This document shows positions 17,975 through 26,697 of a stretch of 64,000 bases of DNA, one piece after another. The stretch is from JAJPHT01 sp035526585. Lineage in GTDB: Archaea > Thermoplasmatota > SW-10-69-26 > JACQPN01 > JAJPHT01. The translations under genes were made by a program, and so were the position numbers. Position 1 is the first letter of the stretch. Each line of letters starts with the position of its first letter. The notes beneath the pieces are model-generated. The model was not told the DNA's origin, searched no databases, and was given only the letters and a program-made list of their open reading frames with translations. The stretch is from the NCBI GenBank assembly GCA_035526585.1, contig DATLCC010000087.1, positions 1 to 64,000 on the forward strand. The letters run 5' to 3'.

Positions 17975-19441
17975 TCATGCGCGCCTGCGCGTGAGCGCGA
18001 CCGCGCATCCCAGCGCCGCGAGCCCGATCCACGCGGGTGCGGGGATGCCGAGCCCTGCTAGAGGCCCTGCCTCGGCGTCCACGGCCGCCTGGAGCGCCGC
18101 TTCGTCCTTCACGAACGGCCTCACGCGCGCGTCGAAGCCCGCGGGGTCGCTCGTGCGCACGCTTTCCCAGGGGCGGAAGAGCGAATCGTCGTCGAGGATC
18201 TCCTCGATCCATCCATCCTTGCAGGGGCATCCGTCGCCTGTGGCGAATGCCTTGTCGATCGTGTCCCATGCGGAGCGGTAGCCCGGCTCGCCGCGCTGCG
18301 CGATCCATGCGCCGACGACGAGCTCGCTGTAGCCGTAGTAGAACGTGCGCGTGTCGTCGTCTTGTGGCGCGGAGGGTTCCCAGTCGCGGTCGAACGTGAA
18401 GTCGGATCGATAGCCGGCGGTCGCGTTCTCGATCGTGATGCGGTCGTCGAAGCTCCAGCAGGTGACGCGCGTCGCCTCCTTCTCGCAGTGGTTCGTCGCG
18501 TTCGGCATGGTCGCGTCCACCTGCCGCTCGGCGTGTCGCGCGGTCCCTTCGAGCCACCAGGCGATCGTCTCCTCGACGTCGCCCTGCCCGTATGGGAAGC
18601 TCGCGGCGTGGAACGCCTCGTGGACGAGGAGCTTCACGGGCACGTAGGGGTACCCCTTGGAGGCGTCCTCGTCGAGTGAGCTCTCCTTCACCTGGACGAA
18701 GCCGTGCCCGTTGTAGTGGCCCGCCTCCCACGGGAAGGGCGTCTCGCGCGCGTAGCGCACGCGCAACGTGTCGAACGGGCGCGTCAGGCCCGCCTCCGCG
18801 AGCGCGGCGTCGAAGGGCGCCGTCGCGAGGCGCGCGACCTCGCGCGCACGGTCCGCGAGCGCGGGCTGCGCGTAGATGCGGAAGGGCCCCTCGTCGAAGA
18901 CGTCGAGGGCGCGCCCCGATCCCAGCGGCGCCTCGTACGTGTAGAAGACGTGCGTCGGTCCGTCCTTCGCGACGGTGCCGTGCCGCGCGTCGTCGGCGAT
19001 GCGACCCCCGTCGCTGAGGAAGAAGAGCGTGTGGCCCTCGGGGACGCCGACCTCGACCTCGACGCGGCTGTCCTCCGGCACGCAGAAATTGATATCCCCC
19101 GCGTACAGCGGGTGGTCGGCGCTCCCCGGTCCAGCGCGCGCCATCTCCACGGTGACCTTCTCGGTGCGGGCGACGAAGCTGATGGTCCGTCTTCCGCCCT
19201 CGTCCTTCGCGTCGTAGGGCATCGCGCCCAGCGCGTCGTACACCTTCGTCTCGCGCGCCCGCTCGGGAAGGCAGAGGCCGCGGTATTGGGTGAGCTTGTG
19301 GAGCCCCTCGAAGGCGAGGACCATCGTTTCTTCATGCTCGCTCCCCACGGCGAGCGCGAGGCGGGCGACGACGTCGGCGTCCTGCGCGGCCGCATGCGGC
19401 AACGTCACGCAGACGAGGAGGAGAAGCGCGAGGATGCGCAC
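17975..19441 (-). CDS. Secreted zinc-metallopeptidase-like protein with C-terminal anchor
   Basis: A 488-residue exported protein. The GTG at 19441 gives a signal peptide VRILALLLLVCVTLPHAAAQ and has a TTAC-containing box about 26 bases upstream. Around residue 272 is HEAFH (HExxH zinc motif), followed by ETIAWWLEGTARH, whose Glu could be the third ligand of a gluzincin-type site. Paired cysteines suggest an extracellular fold. The C-terminus reads IPAP, a hydrophobic helix, then RRRA, the same layout as the tail of the surface protein at the window start. Substrate unknown; convergent with azlD. Confidence 0.72.
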   Translation of the reverse strand: MRILALLLLVCVTLPHAAAQDADVVARLALAVGSEHEETMVLAFEGLHKLTQYRGLCLPERARETKVYDALGAMPYDAKDEGGRRTISFVARTEKVTVEMARAGPGSADHPLYAGDINFCVPEDSRVEVEVGVPEGHTLFFLSDGGRIADDARHGTVAKDGPTHVFYTYEAPLGSGRALDVFDEGPFRIYAQPALADRAREVARLATAPFDAALAEAGLTRPFDTLRVRYARETPFPWEAGHYNGHGFVQVKESSLDEDASKGYPYVPVKLLVHEAFHAASFPYGQGDVEETIAWWLEGTARHAERQVDATMPNATNHCEKEATRVTCWSFDDRITIENATAGYRSDFTFDRDWEPSAPQDDDTRTFYYGYSELVVGAWIAQRGEPGYRSAWDTIDKAFATGDGCPCKDGWIEEILDDDSLFRPWESVRTSDPAGFDARVRPFVKDEAALQAAVDAEAGPLAGLGIPAPAWIGLAALGCAVALTRRRA

Positions 19442-19532
19442 GGTCGGGCGACGGCGGCGTTCCGGCGTAAGGATTGCCGTGCGCAGGCCCATCGAGCGGC
19501 AACGCGAACGCACCCCCTGCCCTTGTCCTCCG

Positions 19533-20033
19533 TCAGGAGATCGTGACGCCCTTCACCCCGTGGCCGGCGCGGATCTCCTCGATGACGTCGCCCGGCACGC
19601 GCTGCTCGGTGATGACGTAGAGGCGCGGCTCCTCGACGAGCTCGGGGTCGTCGACGATGGCCTGGCGTATGCTGATGCCGCGCCTCGCGAGCACGCTGGC
19701 GAGGTGCGCGAGGATCCCCGGCTCTCGCGCGTCGCTCGGGATGATCTCGATCACGCCCCATCCCATGATGGGCGCAGCGTCCTTGAGATGGCACGTCGGC
19801 CCGAGGCGCGTGTAGAAGCGCATGAGCTCGGGCTCGCGGCGGATCGTCTCCACCGTCGCGCTGATGATCCGGCGATCGACCTCGCACGCGCGCGCGAGCG
19901 CCGTGTCGCTGATGGCGACGTTGCCGGAGTAGACGCCGTCCTCCCGCACCGAGAACCCGTGGACGAGGAGCGTCTGCGCGACGCGGCTCTGGGCTGGGAA
20001 GCGCTGGAAGTAGCGCGTGAGAAGCTCCCACAT
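19533..20033 (-). CDS. ACT-domain regulator of amino acid metabolism
   Basis: A 166-residue protein of an archaeal type (COG2150-like) with an N-terminal DNA-binding-like region (VAQTLLVHGFSV, then SDTALARACEVDRRIISATVETIRRE) and a C-terminal ACT domain (IEIIPSDAREPGILAHLASVLARRGISIRQAIVDD). ACT domains bind amino acids, so it probably senses an end product. The ATG at 20033 starts the conserved MWELLTRYFQRF segment; in-frame codons upstream to 20078 are less likely. It is divergent from the aromatic operon, making it the obvious candidate regulator of it. Confidence 0.8.
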   Translation of the reverse strand: MWELLTRYFQRFPAQSRVAQTLLVHGFSVREDGVYSGNVAISDTALARACEVDRRIISATVETIRREPELMRFYTRLGPTCHLKDAAPIMGWGVIEIIPSDAREPGILAHLASVLARRGISIRQAIVDDPELVEEPRLYVITEQRVPGDVIEEIRAGHGVKGVTIS

Positions 20034-20090
20034 GCCAAACCTCAAGCTTGTGCAGTGCAACATGAATCTTTGCATCATTGGACAAGAACC

Positions 20091-20125
20091 GACATTCCCA
20101 ACGTCCGTTTGTGGCGAGGAATGTC
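20091..20125. promoter_or_regulatory. Inverted repeat beside the aromatic-operon promoter, candidate operator
   Basis: GACATTCC (20091-20098) and GGAATGTC (20118-20125) are perfect inverted copies 19 bases apart. The right arm abuts the TATA box of the ADH synthase gene and overlaps where transcription factor B would bind, so occupancy should repress the operon. The divergent ACT regulator is the likely ligand protein. Confidence 0.5.
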
Positions 20126-20132
20126 TTTATCC
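20125..20132 (+). promoter_or_regulatory. TATA promoter of the aromatic amino acid operon
   Basis: CTTTATCC, centred about 32 bases before the ATG at 20161. It is the only clear promoter seen for the following nine genes. Confidence 0.55.
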
Positions 20133-20160
20133 GCGCTCCGCTCACTTGGACTCGACGACC

Positions 20161-20964
20161 ATGACAAGCCTTGGCAAGCGGCTGCGCCTCCGCCGCCTCC
20201 TCGGGGCCGACGGCAGGGGCGTCGTCGTGCCCATGGACCACGGCGTGAGCGACGGTCCGGTCGCGGGCCTCGAGCGCCCCGCGGAGACGCTCGCACGTGT
20301 GCGCGAGGGGGGCGCGGACAGCGTCATCGTCCACAAGGGGCTCGTGCGCACGCTCGTTCCGCAGCTGGGCGCGCTGGGCTTCTGGCTCCACGTTTCGGCG
20401 GGGACGGCGCTCAACCCCGATCCCAACGACAAGCGCCTCGTCGCGAGCGTCGAAGAGGCGCTGCGGCTGGGCGCGGACGGCATCAGCCTCCACGTGAACG
20501 TGGGCGCGAAGGAGGAGTCCCGCATGGTGGAGGACATGGGTCGGATCGTCACCGAATGCGACAAGGTCGGCCTCCCGGTCCTCGCCATGATGTACCCGCG
20601 CGGTCACTCCATCAGCGACCCGCACGACCTCGCGCTCGTGGCGAAGGTCGCGCGCCTGGGCTACGAGCTTGGCGCGGACGTCCTGAAGGTCCCCTACACG
20701 GGATCTCCCGACACCTTCGCGCAGGTCGTGCGCGCGGTCGACGTCCCCGTCCTCATCAGCGGGGGCCCGAAGGCCGAGAGCGACCGCGCCTTCCTCGGCG
20801 CCGTGCACGGCTCCCTCGCGGCAGGCGGCGCGGGCGTGAGCGTCGGGCGCAACCTCTGGCAGCACAAGGACCCCGCCGCGATCACGCGCGCCGTCGCGCG
20901 CCTCGTCCACGACCGCGTGAGCCTCGACGACGCGCTGCACGAGCTGGGCAAGGCGCAGCGATGA
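20161..20964 (+). CDS. aroA': 2-amino-3,7-dideoxy-D-threo-hept-6-ulosonate (ADH) synthase
   Basis: A class I aldolase-fold enzyme, 267 residues, that condenses L-aspartate semialdehyde with a 6-deoxy-5-ketofructose phosphate donor, the first step of the archaeal shikimate route replacing DAHP synthase. It shows VVVPMDHGVSDGPVAGL, the substrate-site segments MYPRGH and GADVLKVPYTG (Schiff-base lysine), and ISGGPKAESDRAF. It resembles archaeal fructose-bisphosphate aldolase too, but position at the head of the aro operon and the following DHQ synthase II decide the call. The operon later encodes the enzymes that make aspartate semialdehyde. Confidence 0.9.
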   Translation: MTSLGKRLRLRRLLGADGRGVVVPMDHGVSDGPVAGLERPAETLARVREGGADSVIVHKGLVRTLVPQLGALGFWLHVSAGTALNPDPNDKRLVASVEEALRLGADGISLHVNVGAKEESRMVEDMGRIVTECDKVGLPVLAMMYPRGHSISDPHDLALVAKVARLGYELGADVLKVPYTGSPDTFAQVVRAVDVPVLISGGPKAESDRAFLGAVHGSLAAGGAGVSVGRNLWQHKDPAAITRAVARLVHDRVSLDDALHELGKAQR

Positions 20965-21986
20965 GCACCGACCGCGTGTGGATCCTCATCGACGCCAAGG
21001 GCGCCAAGCAGGCCAAGGGCGCCAACAACGACATGACGGCTGCCTTGGAAGCCGGCTTCCGTACGTTCGTCATCGACGGAGACGCCGCGCCGTTCCTCGG
21101 CCTCGCCCGCGCGCGCGTGCTCACGATCGACGAGCACGGGATCCGCGAAGGAGAAGAGATCGTCGCCCCGCGCGTCGTCATCTCGAGCCCGAAGGACCAG
21201 GAGACCGCCCTTGCCCTCGCCGGCAAGCACGACGCCGTCCTCGTCGACGCCAAGGCGTGGAAGATCATCCCGCACGAGAACCTCATCGCCGCCTACCGCG
21301 GCCGCGGCACGCGCCTCCTCGTCGAAGCCAAGGGCGTCGACGAGGCCGCCCTTCTCCTCTCCACGCTGGAACGCGGCGTGGATATCGTTCTCCTCCCCGC
21401 GGCCGCCGCGGCAGCGGCTGCCAAGCGGTTCTCCATGGCAGGAACAGAATCGCTGCGCGAAGCTGCTGTCACCAAGGTGAAGCCGGTGGGCGTCGGGGAC
21501 CGCGCGTGCCTCGACACCGCGAGCCTCCTCGCCGAGGACGAAGGCGTCCTCACCGGCAGCGCGAGCGGCGGCCTCTTCCTCGTCGCGAGCGAAGCGCGTG
21601 AGTCCGGCTATGTCGCGAGCCGTCCCTTCCGCGTGAACGCGGGCGCCGTGCACGCGTACGTCTTGGTCCCGGGCGGCCGCACGCGTTACCTCAGCGAGCT
21701 CCACGCGGGCGACGAGGTGCTCGTCTGCGGCAAGGACGGGACCGCGCGCCCGGTCGTCCTTGGCCGCGTGAAGATCGAACGCCGCCCGCTCCTTCTCGTC
21801 GAGGCGGAGCTCGACGGGCGCATCGTGAAGACGCTCCTCCAGAACGCCGAGACCATCCGCCTCGTGGGATCCCGCGGCACGATCAGCGTCGTGGACCTTG
21901 CGCCCGGGGACAAGGTGCTCGTGCGCCTCGACGAGGGCGGGCGCCATTTCGGCATGGCGGTCGACGAGACCGTGGTGGAGCGATAG
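20961..21986 (+). CDS. aroB': 3-dehydroquinate synthase II (archaeal)
   Basis: A 341-residue archaeal DHQ synthase II, which oxidatively deaminates and cyclises ADH to 3-dehydroquinate with NAD. Recognisable parts: WILIDAKG at the start, LLVEAKGVDEAALLLSTLERGVDIVLLP, VGVGDRACLDTASLL, and the C-terminal FRVNAGAVHAYVLVPGGRTRYLSELHAGDEVLV. The start ATG overlaps the previous stop (ATGA). The short alanine run near residue 150 is low-complexity but in frame. Confidence 0.94.
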   Translation: MSTDRVWILIDAKGAKQAKGANNDMTAALEAGFRTFVIDGDAAPFLGLARARVLTIDEHGIREGEEIVAPRVVISSPKDQETALALAGKHDAVLVDAKAWKIIPHENLIAAYRGRGTRLLVEAKGVDEAALLLSTLERGVDIVLLPAAAAAAAAKRFSMAGTESLREAAVTKVKPVGVGDRACLDTASLLAEDEGVLTGSASGGLFLVASEARESGYVASRPFRVNAGAVHAYVLVPGGRTRYLSELHAGDEVLVCGKDGTARPVVLGRVKIERRPLLLVEAELDGRIVKTLLQNAETIRLVGSRGTISVVDLAPGDKVLVRLDEGGRHFGMAVDETVVER

Positions 21987-21987
21987 C

Positions 21988-23445
21988 ATGACCCGGATCG
22001 TCGTGACGGCCTTCGGCGACACGCCCGACGCGCTCTACGACGCGGCGCGCAAGGCCGAGCCCCACGCCGACTGGATCGAGATCCGCCTGGACGGCCCGAG
22101 CGGGCTCCCGTGGGACCTGCGCTCGTTCTTCTCCTTCGCGAAGCCCTGCATCGCGACCGTGCGCCACACGCTGGATGGTGGCCGCAGCGGCGCCGACGAC
22201 GCCACGCGCGCGGCGCTCCTACGCCGCGCGGTGCTTGCGGGCGCGACGGCCATCGACGTGGAAGCGTGGAGCGACGAGGCTCCGCGCCTCGTCAAGGAAG
22301 CGCGCGGCCACGGCGTGACGACGATCGTGAGCGAGCACATGCCCGACACGCCCAGCGACAAGGCGCTCCTCGAAGCGCTCCGGGGCATGCGCGCGCTGGG
22401 CGCCGACGTCGCGAAGCTCGCGACGCGCGCGGGCGCGCCCCACGACGTCGCGACGCTCGCGCGCGCTGCGCAGCTCGCCCGCGACGAGGGGCTCCCGTTC
22501 GCCCTCATGGCGGTGGAGGATCCGTTCCTGCGCTACGCCGCGCCGGCATTCGGGATGCGCCTCGCGTACGCGCACGCGCCTGGCGCGCCTGCCGCCGCCC
22601 CCGGGCAGCCCGCGGCCGACGCCTTGCGCGCCGCGCACGCGCAGCTGGGGGACGCGCGGCGCTTCGCGTGCCTCCTTGGCCACCCGGTCTCTCATTCGAA
22701 GAGCCCGCCGATGCAGAACATGGCGTTCGTCGCCCTCGCCATGGACGAGCGATACGCGGCGTTCGACGTCGCTCCCGAGCAGCTCGCGGGCGCGCTGGCC
22801 GGCCTGCGCGAGAGCGGCGCGCTGGGCTGCAATCTCACGATCCCGCACAAGGAGGCCGCCGTGCCGCTCATGGATGCGCTGGACGAGGACGCGCGAGCCG
22901 CGGGCGCAGTGAACACGGTCGTCGTCCGCGCCGGCAAGCTCGTCGGGCACAACACGGACGGCGCCGGCGCGCTGGATGCCCTCGCGGAGGCGGGAGCGCC
23001 AGCCGAAGGGGCCGTGCTCCTCCTGGGCGCGGGCGGCACCGCGCGCGCCATCGCCGCCGCGCTCCGCCGCGCCGGCCGCCGCGTCACGGTCGCGAACCGC
23101 ACGCACGCACGCGCGGAGAGGCTGGCGCGCGAGATCGGCGCGGCCGTGTTTCCGTGGAGCGAGGCCGTCGCGAGGTTGCCTACGTTCCCAGTCGTGATCC
23201 ACGCCACGTCGGTCGGCCTCGTGGACGACGCGACGCCCTTCGACCACCGCCTGCTCGCACGCGACGCGACGCTCCTCGACTGCGTGTACCGCGCGGGGGG
23301 GACCGCCCTCGTGCGCCGCGCGCACGCGCGCGGCGTCCGAGCCATCCCCGGCGAGGCGATGCTGCTGCACCAGGGCGCGCGCGCGTTCGCGCTATGGACC
23401 GGCCGCGAGGCACCGATCGACGACATGCGGGAGGCGCTCGCGTGA
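21988..23445 (+). CDS. aroDE: Fused 3-dehydroquinate dehydratase (type I) and shikimate dehydrogenase
   Basis: A 485-residue two-domain enzyme. Residues 1-210 are type I dehydroquinase: IEIRLDGPSG, catalytic His in TIVSEHM and Schiff-base Lys in DVAKLAT, but the usual MGxxGxxSR loop is altered (MAVEDPFLRYA). Residues 230-485 are shikimate dehydrogenase: LLGHPVSHSKSPPMQN, LTIPHKE (catalytic Lys), GHNTDGAGA, the NADP loop LLGAGGTARAI and NRTHARAERLA. It converts 3-dehydroquinate to shikimate in two steps. AroD-AroE fusions are known in plants and some bacteria. It follows aroB' by one base. Confidence 0.93.
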   Translation: MTRIVVTAFGDTPDALYDAARKAEPHADWIEIRLDGPSGLPWDLRSFFSFAKPCIATVRHTLDGGRSGADDATRAALLRRAVLAGATAIDVEAWSDEAPRLVKEARGHGVTTIVSEHMPDTPSDKALLEALRGMRALGADVAKLATRAGAPHDVATLARAAQLARDEGLPFALMAVEDPFLRYAAPAFGMRLAYAHAPGAPAAAPGQPAADALRAAHAQLGDARRFACLLGHPVSHSKSPPMQNMAFVALAMDERYAAFDVAPEQLAGALAGLRESGALGCNLTIPHKEAAVPLMDALDEDARAAGAVNTVVVRAGKLVGHNTDGAGALDALAEAGAPAEGAVLLLGAGGTARAIAAALRRAGRRVTVANRTHARAERLAREIGAAVFPWSEAVARLPTFPVVIHATSVGLVDDATPFDHRLLARDATLLDCVYRAGGTALVRRAHARGVRAIPGEAMLLHQGARAFALWTGREAPIDDMREALA

Positions 23446-24332
23446 GCGTCGGCCGGGCGCGCGCGAACGGCGCGATCAGCATCGTGAACGCGATCGTGAC
23501 CGGGCACGCCGGCGGCAGCGCGGCGATCGACCTGCACACGCAGGCGAAGGTCACGCTCCTCGAGGACGCGCCGGAGGTCGAGGTGCTGATCGATGGAAAG
23601 GAGGCCGGAGAGGAGGGGATCCTCGCACGCCTGTGCCTGAAGGCGGTCGTCGCGCGCCTGGGCGAGCCCGAGTGGGGCGGCCGCGTCGAGACGACAAGCG
23701 ACATCCCGTCCTCCCGCGGCCTCAAGTCGTCGAGCGCGGCGGCGAACGCGGTGACGCTCGCGGCGAACCAGGCGTTCCATCTCTACGAGGGGAAGGCGCT
23801 CTCGCGCGGCGAGTGCCTGGCAGCCGCGATCGAGGCCGCGCTCGACGCAGGTGTCACCATCACCGGCGCCTTCGACGACGCGAGCGCGAGCCTCGACGGC
23901 GGCGTCGTCGTCACGGACAACCTCGCGCGCCTGGTCCTTCACCGCGAAGCCGTCGATGAAGCGCTCCGCGTCGTGCTCGTCGTTCCCGCCTCGAAGACGC
24001 CGACCGCGAGCGTGCGCGACCTCCCCTACGGCGCCTTCGCCACGCTCGCGCTCCACGCGCACGCCCTCGCCCGCAAGGGAGACTGGTACCGAGCCATGAC
24101 CTTGAACGGCCTCTACGCCGCGGCCCTCTACGGCGCGCCCTCCTCGTGGACGCGCGACGCGCTGGGAGCCGGCGCGCTCGCCGCGGGCCTGAGCGGCACG
24201 GGCCCGGCGTTCGCCGCCGTGTGCCGCGCGGAGGACGCGGGCGCCGTGGGAAAGGCGCTGCGCGACGCGGCGCCCTCCACCGAGATCCGCACCGTCTCGC
24301 TCACCAACCGACGCGCGGACGTGATCCCATGA
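23442..24332 (+). CDS. aroK: Archaeal shikimate kinase (GHMP superfamily)
   Basis: A 296-residue GHMP-fold kinase that phosphorylates shikimate, the non-homologous archaeal replacement for bacterial AroK. The ATP-binding motif is SDIPSSRGLKSSSAAANAV (P-x3-G-L-x-S-S-S-A), and GLSGTGPAFAAV is the C-terminal GHMP motif 3. The start GTG at 23442 overlaps the aroDE stop by four bases. Its place between shikimate dehydrogenase and EPSP synthase supports the substrate. Confidence 0.94.
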   Translation: MSVGRARANGAISIVNAIVTGHAGGSAAIDLHTQAKVTLLEDAPEVEVLIDGKEAGEEGILARLCLKAVVARLGEPEWGGRVETTSDIPSSRGLKSSSAAANAVTLAANQAFHLYEGKALSRGECLAAAIEAALDAGVTITGAFDDASASLDGGVVVTDNLARLVLHREAVDEALRVVLVVPASKTPTASVRDLPYGAFATLALHAHALARKGDWYRAMTLNGLYAAALYGAPSSWTRDALGAGALAAGLSGTGPAFAAVCRAEDAGAVGKALRDAAPSTEIRTVSLTNRRADVIP

Positions 24333-25591
24333 GCCTCCGCATCCATCCTGGCACGGTGAAAGGCGCGGTCTCCGCGCCCCCCTCGAAATCCTACACGCAC
24401 CGCGCGTACCTCCTCGGGCTCCTCGCCGAAGGCACGACGACGGTGCGAGACGGCCTCGCGAGCGAAGATCCACGCGCCACCCTCCAGGGGATCGAGGAGC
24501 TCGGCGCGCTCGTCACGCGCGGCGCGCCCACGCTCATCGAGAGCGACGGCAGGCTCCGCCCCGCCAAGGCCACGATCGACTGCCTCAACAGCGGCACGAC
24601 GCTGCGCCTCCTCACCGCGATCGCGAGCCTCGCCTCCGGTACGACCACGCTCACCGGCGACGCAAGTCTCCGCAAGCGCCCCATGCGACCGCTCGCCGAG
24701 TCGCTGCGGCGGCTGGGGGTGGAGGTGTCGCTGACGGAGGGCAAGGCGCCCATCACCGTGAGCGGTCCGATGAATGGCGGGCGCACCGAGCTTCCCGGAG
24801 ATATCAGCAGCCAGTTCGTCTCGGCGCTGCTCCTCGCGGGCGCGCGGACCAAGGACGGGGTGGAGGTCGCGATCCAGGGGACGCTCAAGAGCCGCCCCTA
24901 TGTCGACATCACGATCGAGATGATGGAGGACTTCGGCGCGCGGGTGCAACGCCGCGGCGAAGGGTTCGTCGTCGCGGGCGGACAGAGCTACAGGGCGCGC
25001 GACTACCGCGTGCCGGGCGACTTCAGCACCGCGGCGTTCCCGCTCGTGGCCGCGGCGATCGCAGGCGACGTGCGCGTCGACAACCTCCCCGCGAAGACCG
25101 CGCAGGGCGACAAGGCGATCCTCGACCACCTCGAGCTCTTCGGCGCGAAGGTCGTCCGCGACCCCCGCTCCGCCCGCGTCGCCGCAGCCCCGCTCCGAGG
25201 GGCTCAGATCGACCTCAGCGACACTCCCGACGCGTTCCCCGCGCTCTGCGCGCTCGCCGCGCACGCGCAAGGCGAGACGATCCTCTCCGGCGCGGCGCAC
25301 CTGCGCTTCAAGGAGAGCGATCGCATCCACGCCATGGTCTCGAACTTGCAGAAGATGGGCATCGACGCGACCGAGCGCGAGGATGGCGCCGTGATCCGCG
25401 GCGGCATCGTGCGACGCGCCAAGGGGCTCGTGACGGAGGGCGATCACCGGATCCTGATGGCGCTCGCCGTGTGCGCGCTCAGGGCGGAGGGGCCGATCGA
25501 GCTCGACGACCACGAGTGCTTCAGCGTCTCGTACCCCGGGTTCCTGGACGACATGCGGAAGCTTGGCGCGAAGATGGAGGTCGTCGCGTGA
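24329..25591 (+). CDS. aroA: 3-phosphoshikimate 1-carboxyvinyltransferase (EPSP synthase)
   Basis: A 420-residue EPSP synthase transferring enolpyruvate from PEP to shikimate-3-phosphate. Motifs: PPSKSYTHRAYLL near the N-terminus, LNSGTTLRLLTA, RKRPMRPLAESL, DISSQFVSALL, and HLRFKESDRIHAM. Phosphate and PEP contacts are all in place. The ATG overlaps the preceding kinase stop (ATGA). Confidence 0.96.
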   Translation: MSLRIHPGTVKGAVSAPPSKSYTHRAYLLGLLAEGTTTVRDGLASEDPRATLQGIEELGALVTRGAPTLIESDGRLRPAKATIDCLNSGTTLRLLTAIASLASGTTTLTGDASLRKRPMRPLAESLRRLGVEVSLTEGKAPITVSGPMNGGRTELPGDISSQFVSALLLAGARTKDGVEVAIQGTLKSRPYVDITIEMMEDFGARVQRRGEGFVVAGGQSYRARDYRVPGDFSTAAFPLVAAAIAGDVRVDNLPAKTAQGDKAILDHLELFGAKVVRDPRSARVAAAPLRGAQIDLSDTPDAFPALCALAAHAQGETILSGAAHLRFKESDRIHAMVSNLQKMGIDATEREDGAVIRGGIVRRAKGLVTEGDHRILMALAVCALRAEGPIELDDHECFSVSYPGFLDDMRKLGAKMEVVA

Positions 25592-26697
25592 ACACGATCG
25601 GGCGCCGCTTCCGCCTGACCATCGTCGGCGAGAGCCATGGCGAGCTCGTGGGCGTCGTCCTCGACGGCGTACCACCTGGCGTCCCCTTCGGCGAGGCGGA
25701 CGTGCAGCCCGCGCTGGATCGTCGCCGCCCCGGCCAGTCGCTCCTCACGACGCAGCGCGCCGAGGCCGATCGCGTGCGCATCCGGAGCGGCGTGCACGAG
25801 GGCAGGACGACGGGCGCGCCGCTCCTCCTCGAGATCCTCAACGAGGACAAGCGCTCGCAGGACTACGCCGAGCTTCGTCACAAGCCGCGCCCTGGCCACG
25901 CGGACCACACGGCGAGCGTGCATTACCTTGGGCACAACGACCCGCGCGGCTCGGGGCATTTCAGCGGCCGCATGACGGCCGCGTGGGTGATGGCGGGCGC
26001 GCTCGCGCAGAAGGTGCTCGCGGCGCACGGCATCCAGGGCGCAGCGCACGCCGTGCGCATCGGCGGCGTCGAGACGACGTCCCAGCTCGCGGTGCGCCCG
26101 ATCCGCGAGGCCGTCGAGAAGACGCCCGTGCGCTGCGCCGACCTTGCGCAGGCCGACGCGATGATCGCCGCGATCGAGCAGGCCCGCAAGGCGGGCGACA
26201 GCGTGGGCGGGATCGTCGAGTGCGTCTACGAGGGCCTGCCCGAAGGGCTGGGCGACCCGATCCTCGACAGCGCCGAGGCGCTCCTCACGCACGCGCTCTT
26301 CGGCATCCCGGCCGTGAAGGGGGTCGAGTTCGGCAGCGGCTTCGCGCTCGCGGCGATGCGCGGCTCGGAGGCGCGCGACGAGTTCGTGATGGAGGAGGGC
26401 GCGCTCCGCACGCGCGCGAACCACAACGGCGGCATCCTGGGGGGCATCACCACCGGGATGCCGGTGCGCTTCCGCGTCGCGTTCAAGCCCACGAGCAGCA
26501 TCCCGCTCTCGCAGCAGACCGTCGACCTGCGCACCGGCGAGCCGGCGGAGCTGCGCGTCAAGGGGCGCCACGATCCGTGCATCGTGCCGCGCGCCGTCCC
26601 GGTCGTCGAGGCCGTCGCCGCGTGCGTGCTCCTCGACCTCCTGCTCGAGCGTCACGGAGTGCTTGGCGTGGCGGCGCCCTTCCAGGAGGCGCGATGA
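25588..26697 (+). CDS. aroC: Chorismate synthase
   Basis: A 369-residue FMN-dependent chorismate synthase, the last common step of aromatic synthesis. It opens with the family signature LTIVGESHGELVGVVLDGVPPG, then RRRPGQS, the flavin site RPGHADHTA, SGRMTAAWV and NHNGGILGGITTGMPV; RHDPCIVPRAVPVVEA is the C-terminal signature. Start GTG at 25588 overlaps the aroA stop. Confidence 0.97.
   Translation: MNTIGRRFRLTIVGESHGELVGVVLDGVPPGVPFGEADVQPALDRRRPGQSLLTTQRAEADRVRIRSGVHEGRTTGAPLLLEILNEDKRSQDYAELRHKPRPGHADHTASVHYLGHNDPRGSGHFSGRMTAAWVMAGALAQKVLAAHGIQGAAHAVRIGGVETTSQLAVRPIREAVEKTPVRCADLAQADAMIAAIEQARKAGDSVGGIVECVYEGLPEGLGDPILDSAEALLTHALFGIPAVKGVEFGSGFALAAMRGSEARDEFVMEEGALRTRANHNGGILGGITTGMPVRFRVAFKPTSSIPLSQQTVDLRTGEPAELRVKGRHDPCIVPRAVPVVEAVAACVLLDLLLERHGVLGVAAPFQEAR

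Noticed and set aside
20017..20160. Earlier start for ADH synthase
   Set aside because: The TATA box and inverted repeat lie inside that stretch, and family members start at MTSLGKRLRL.
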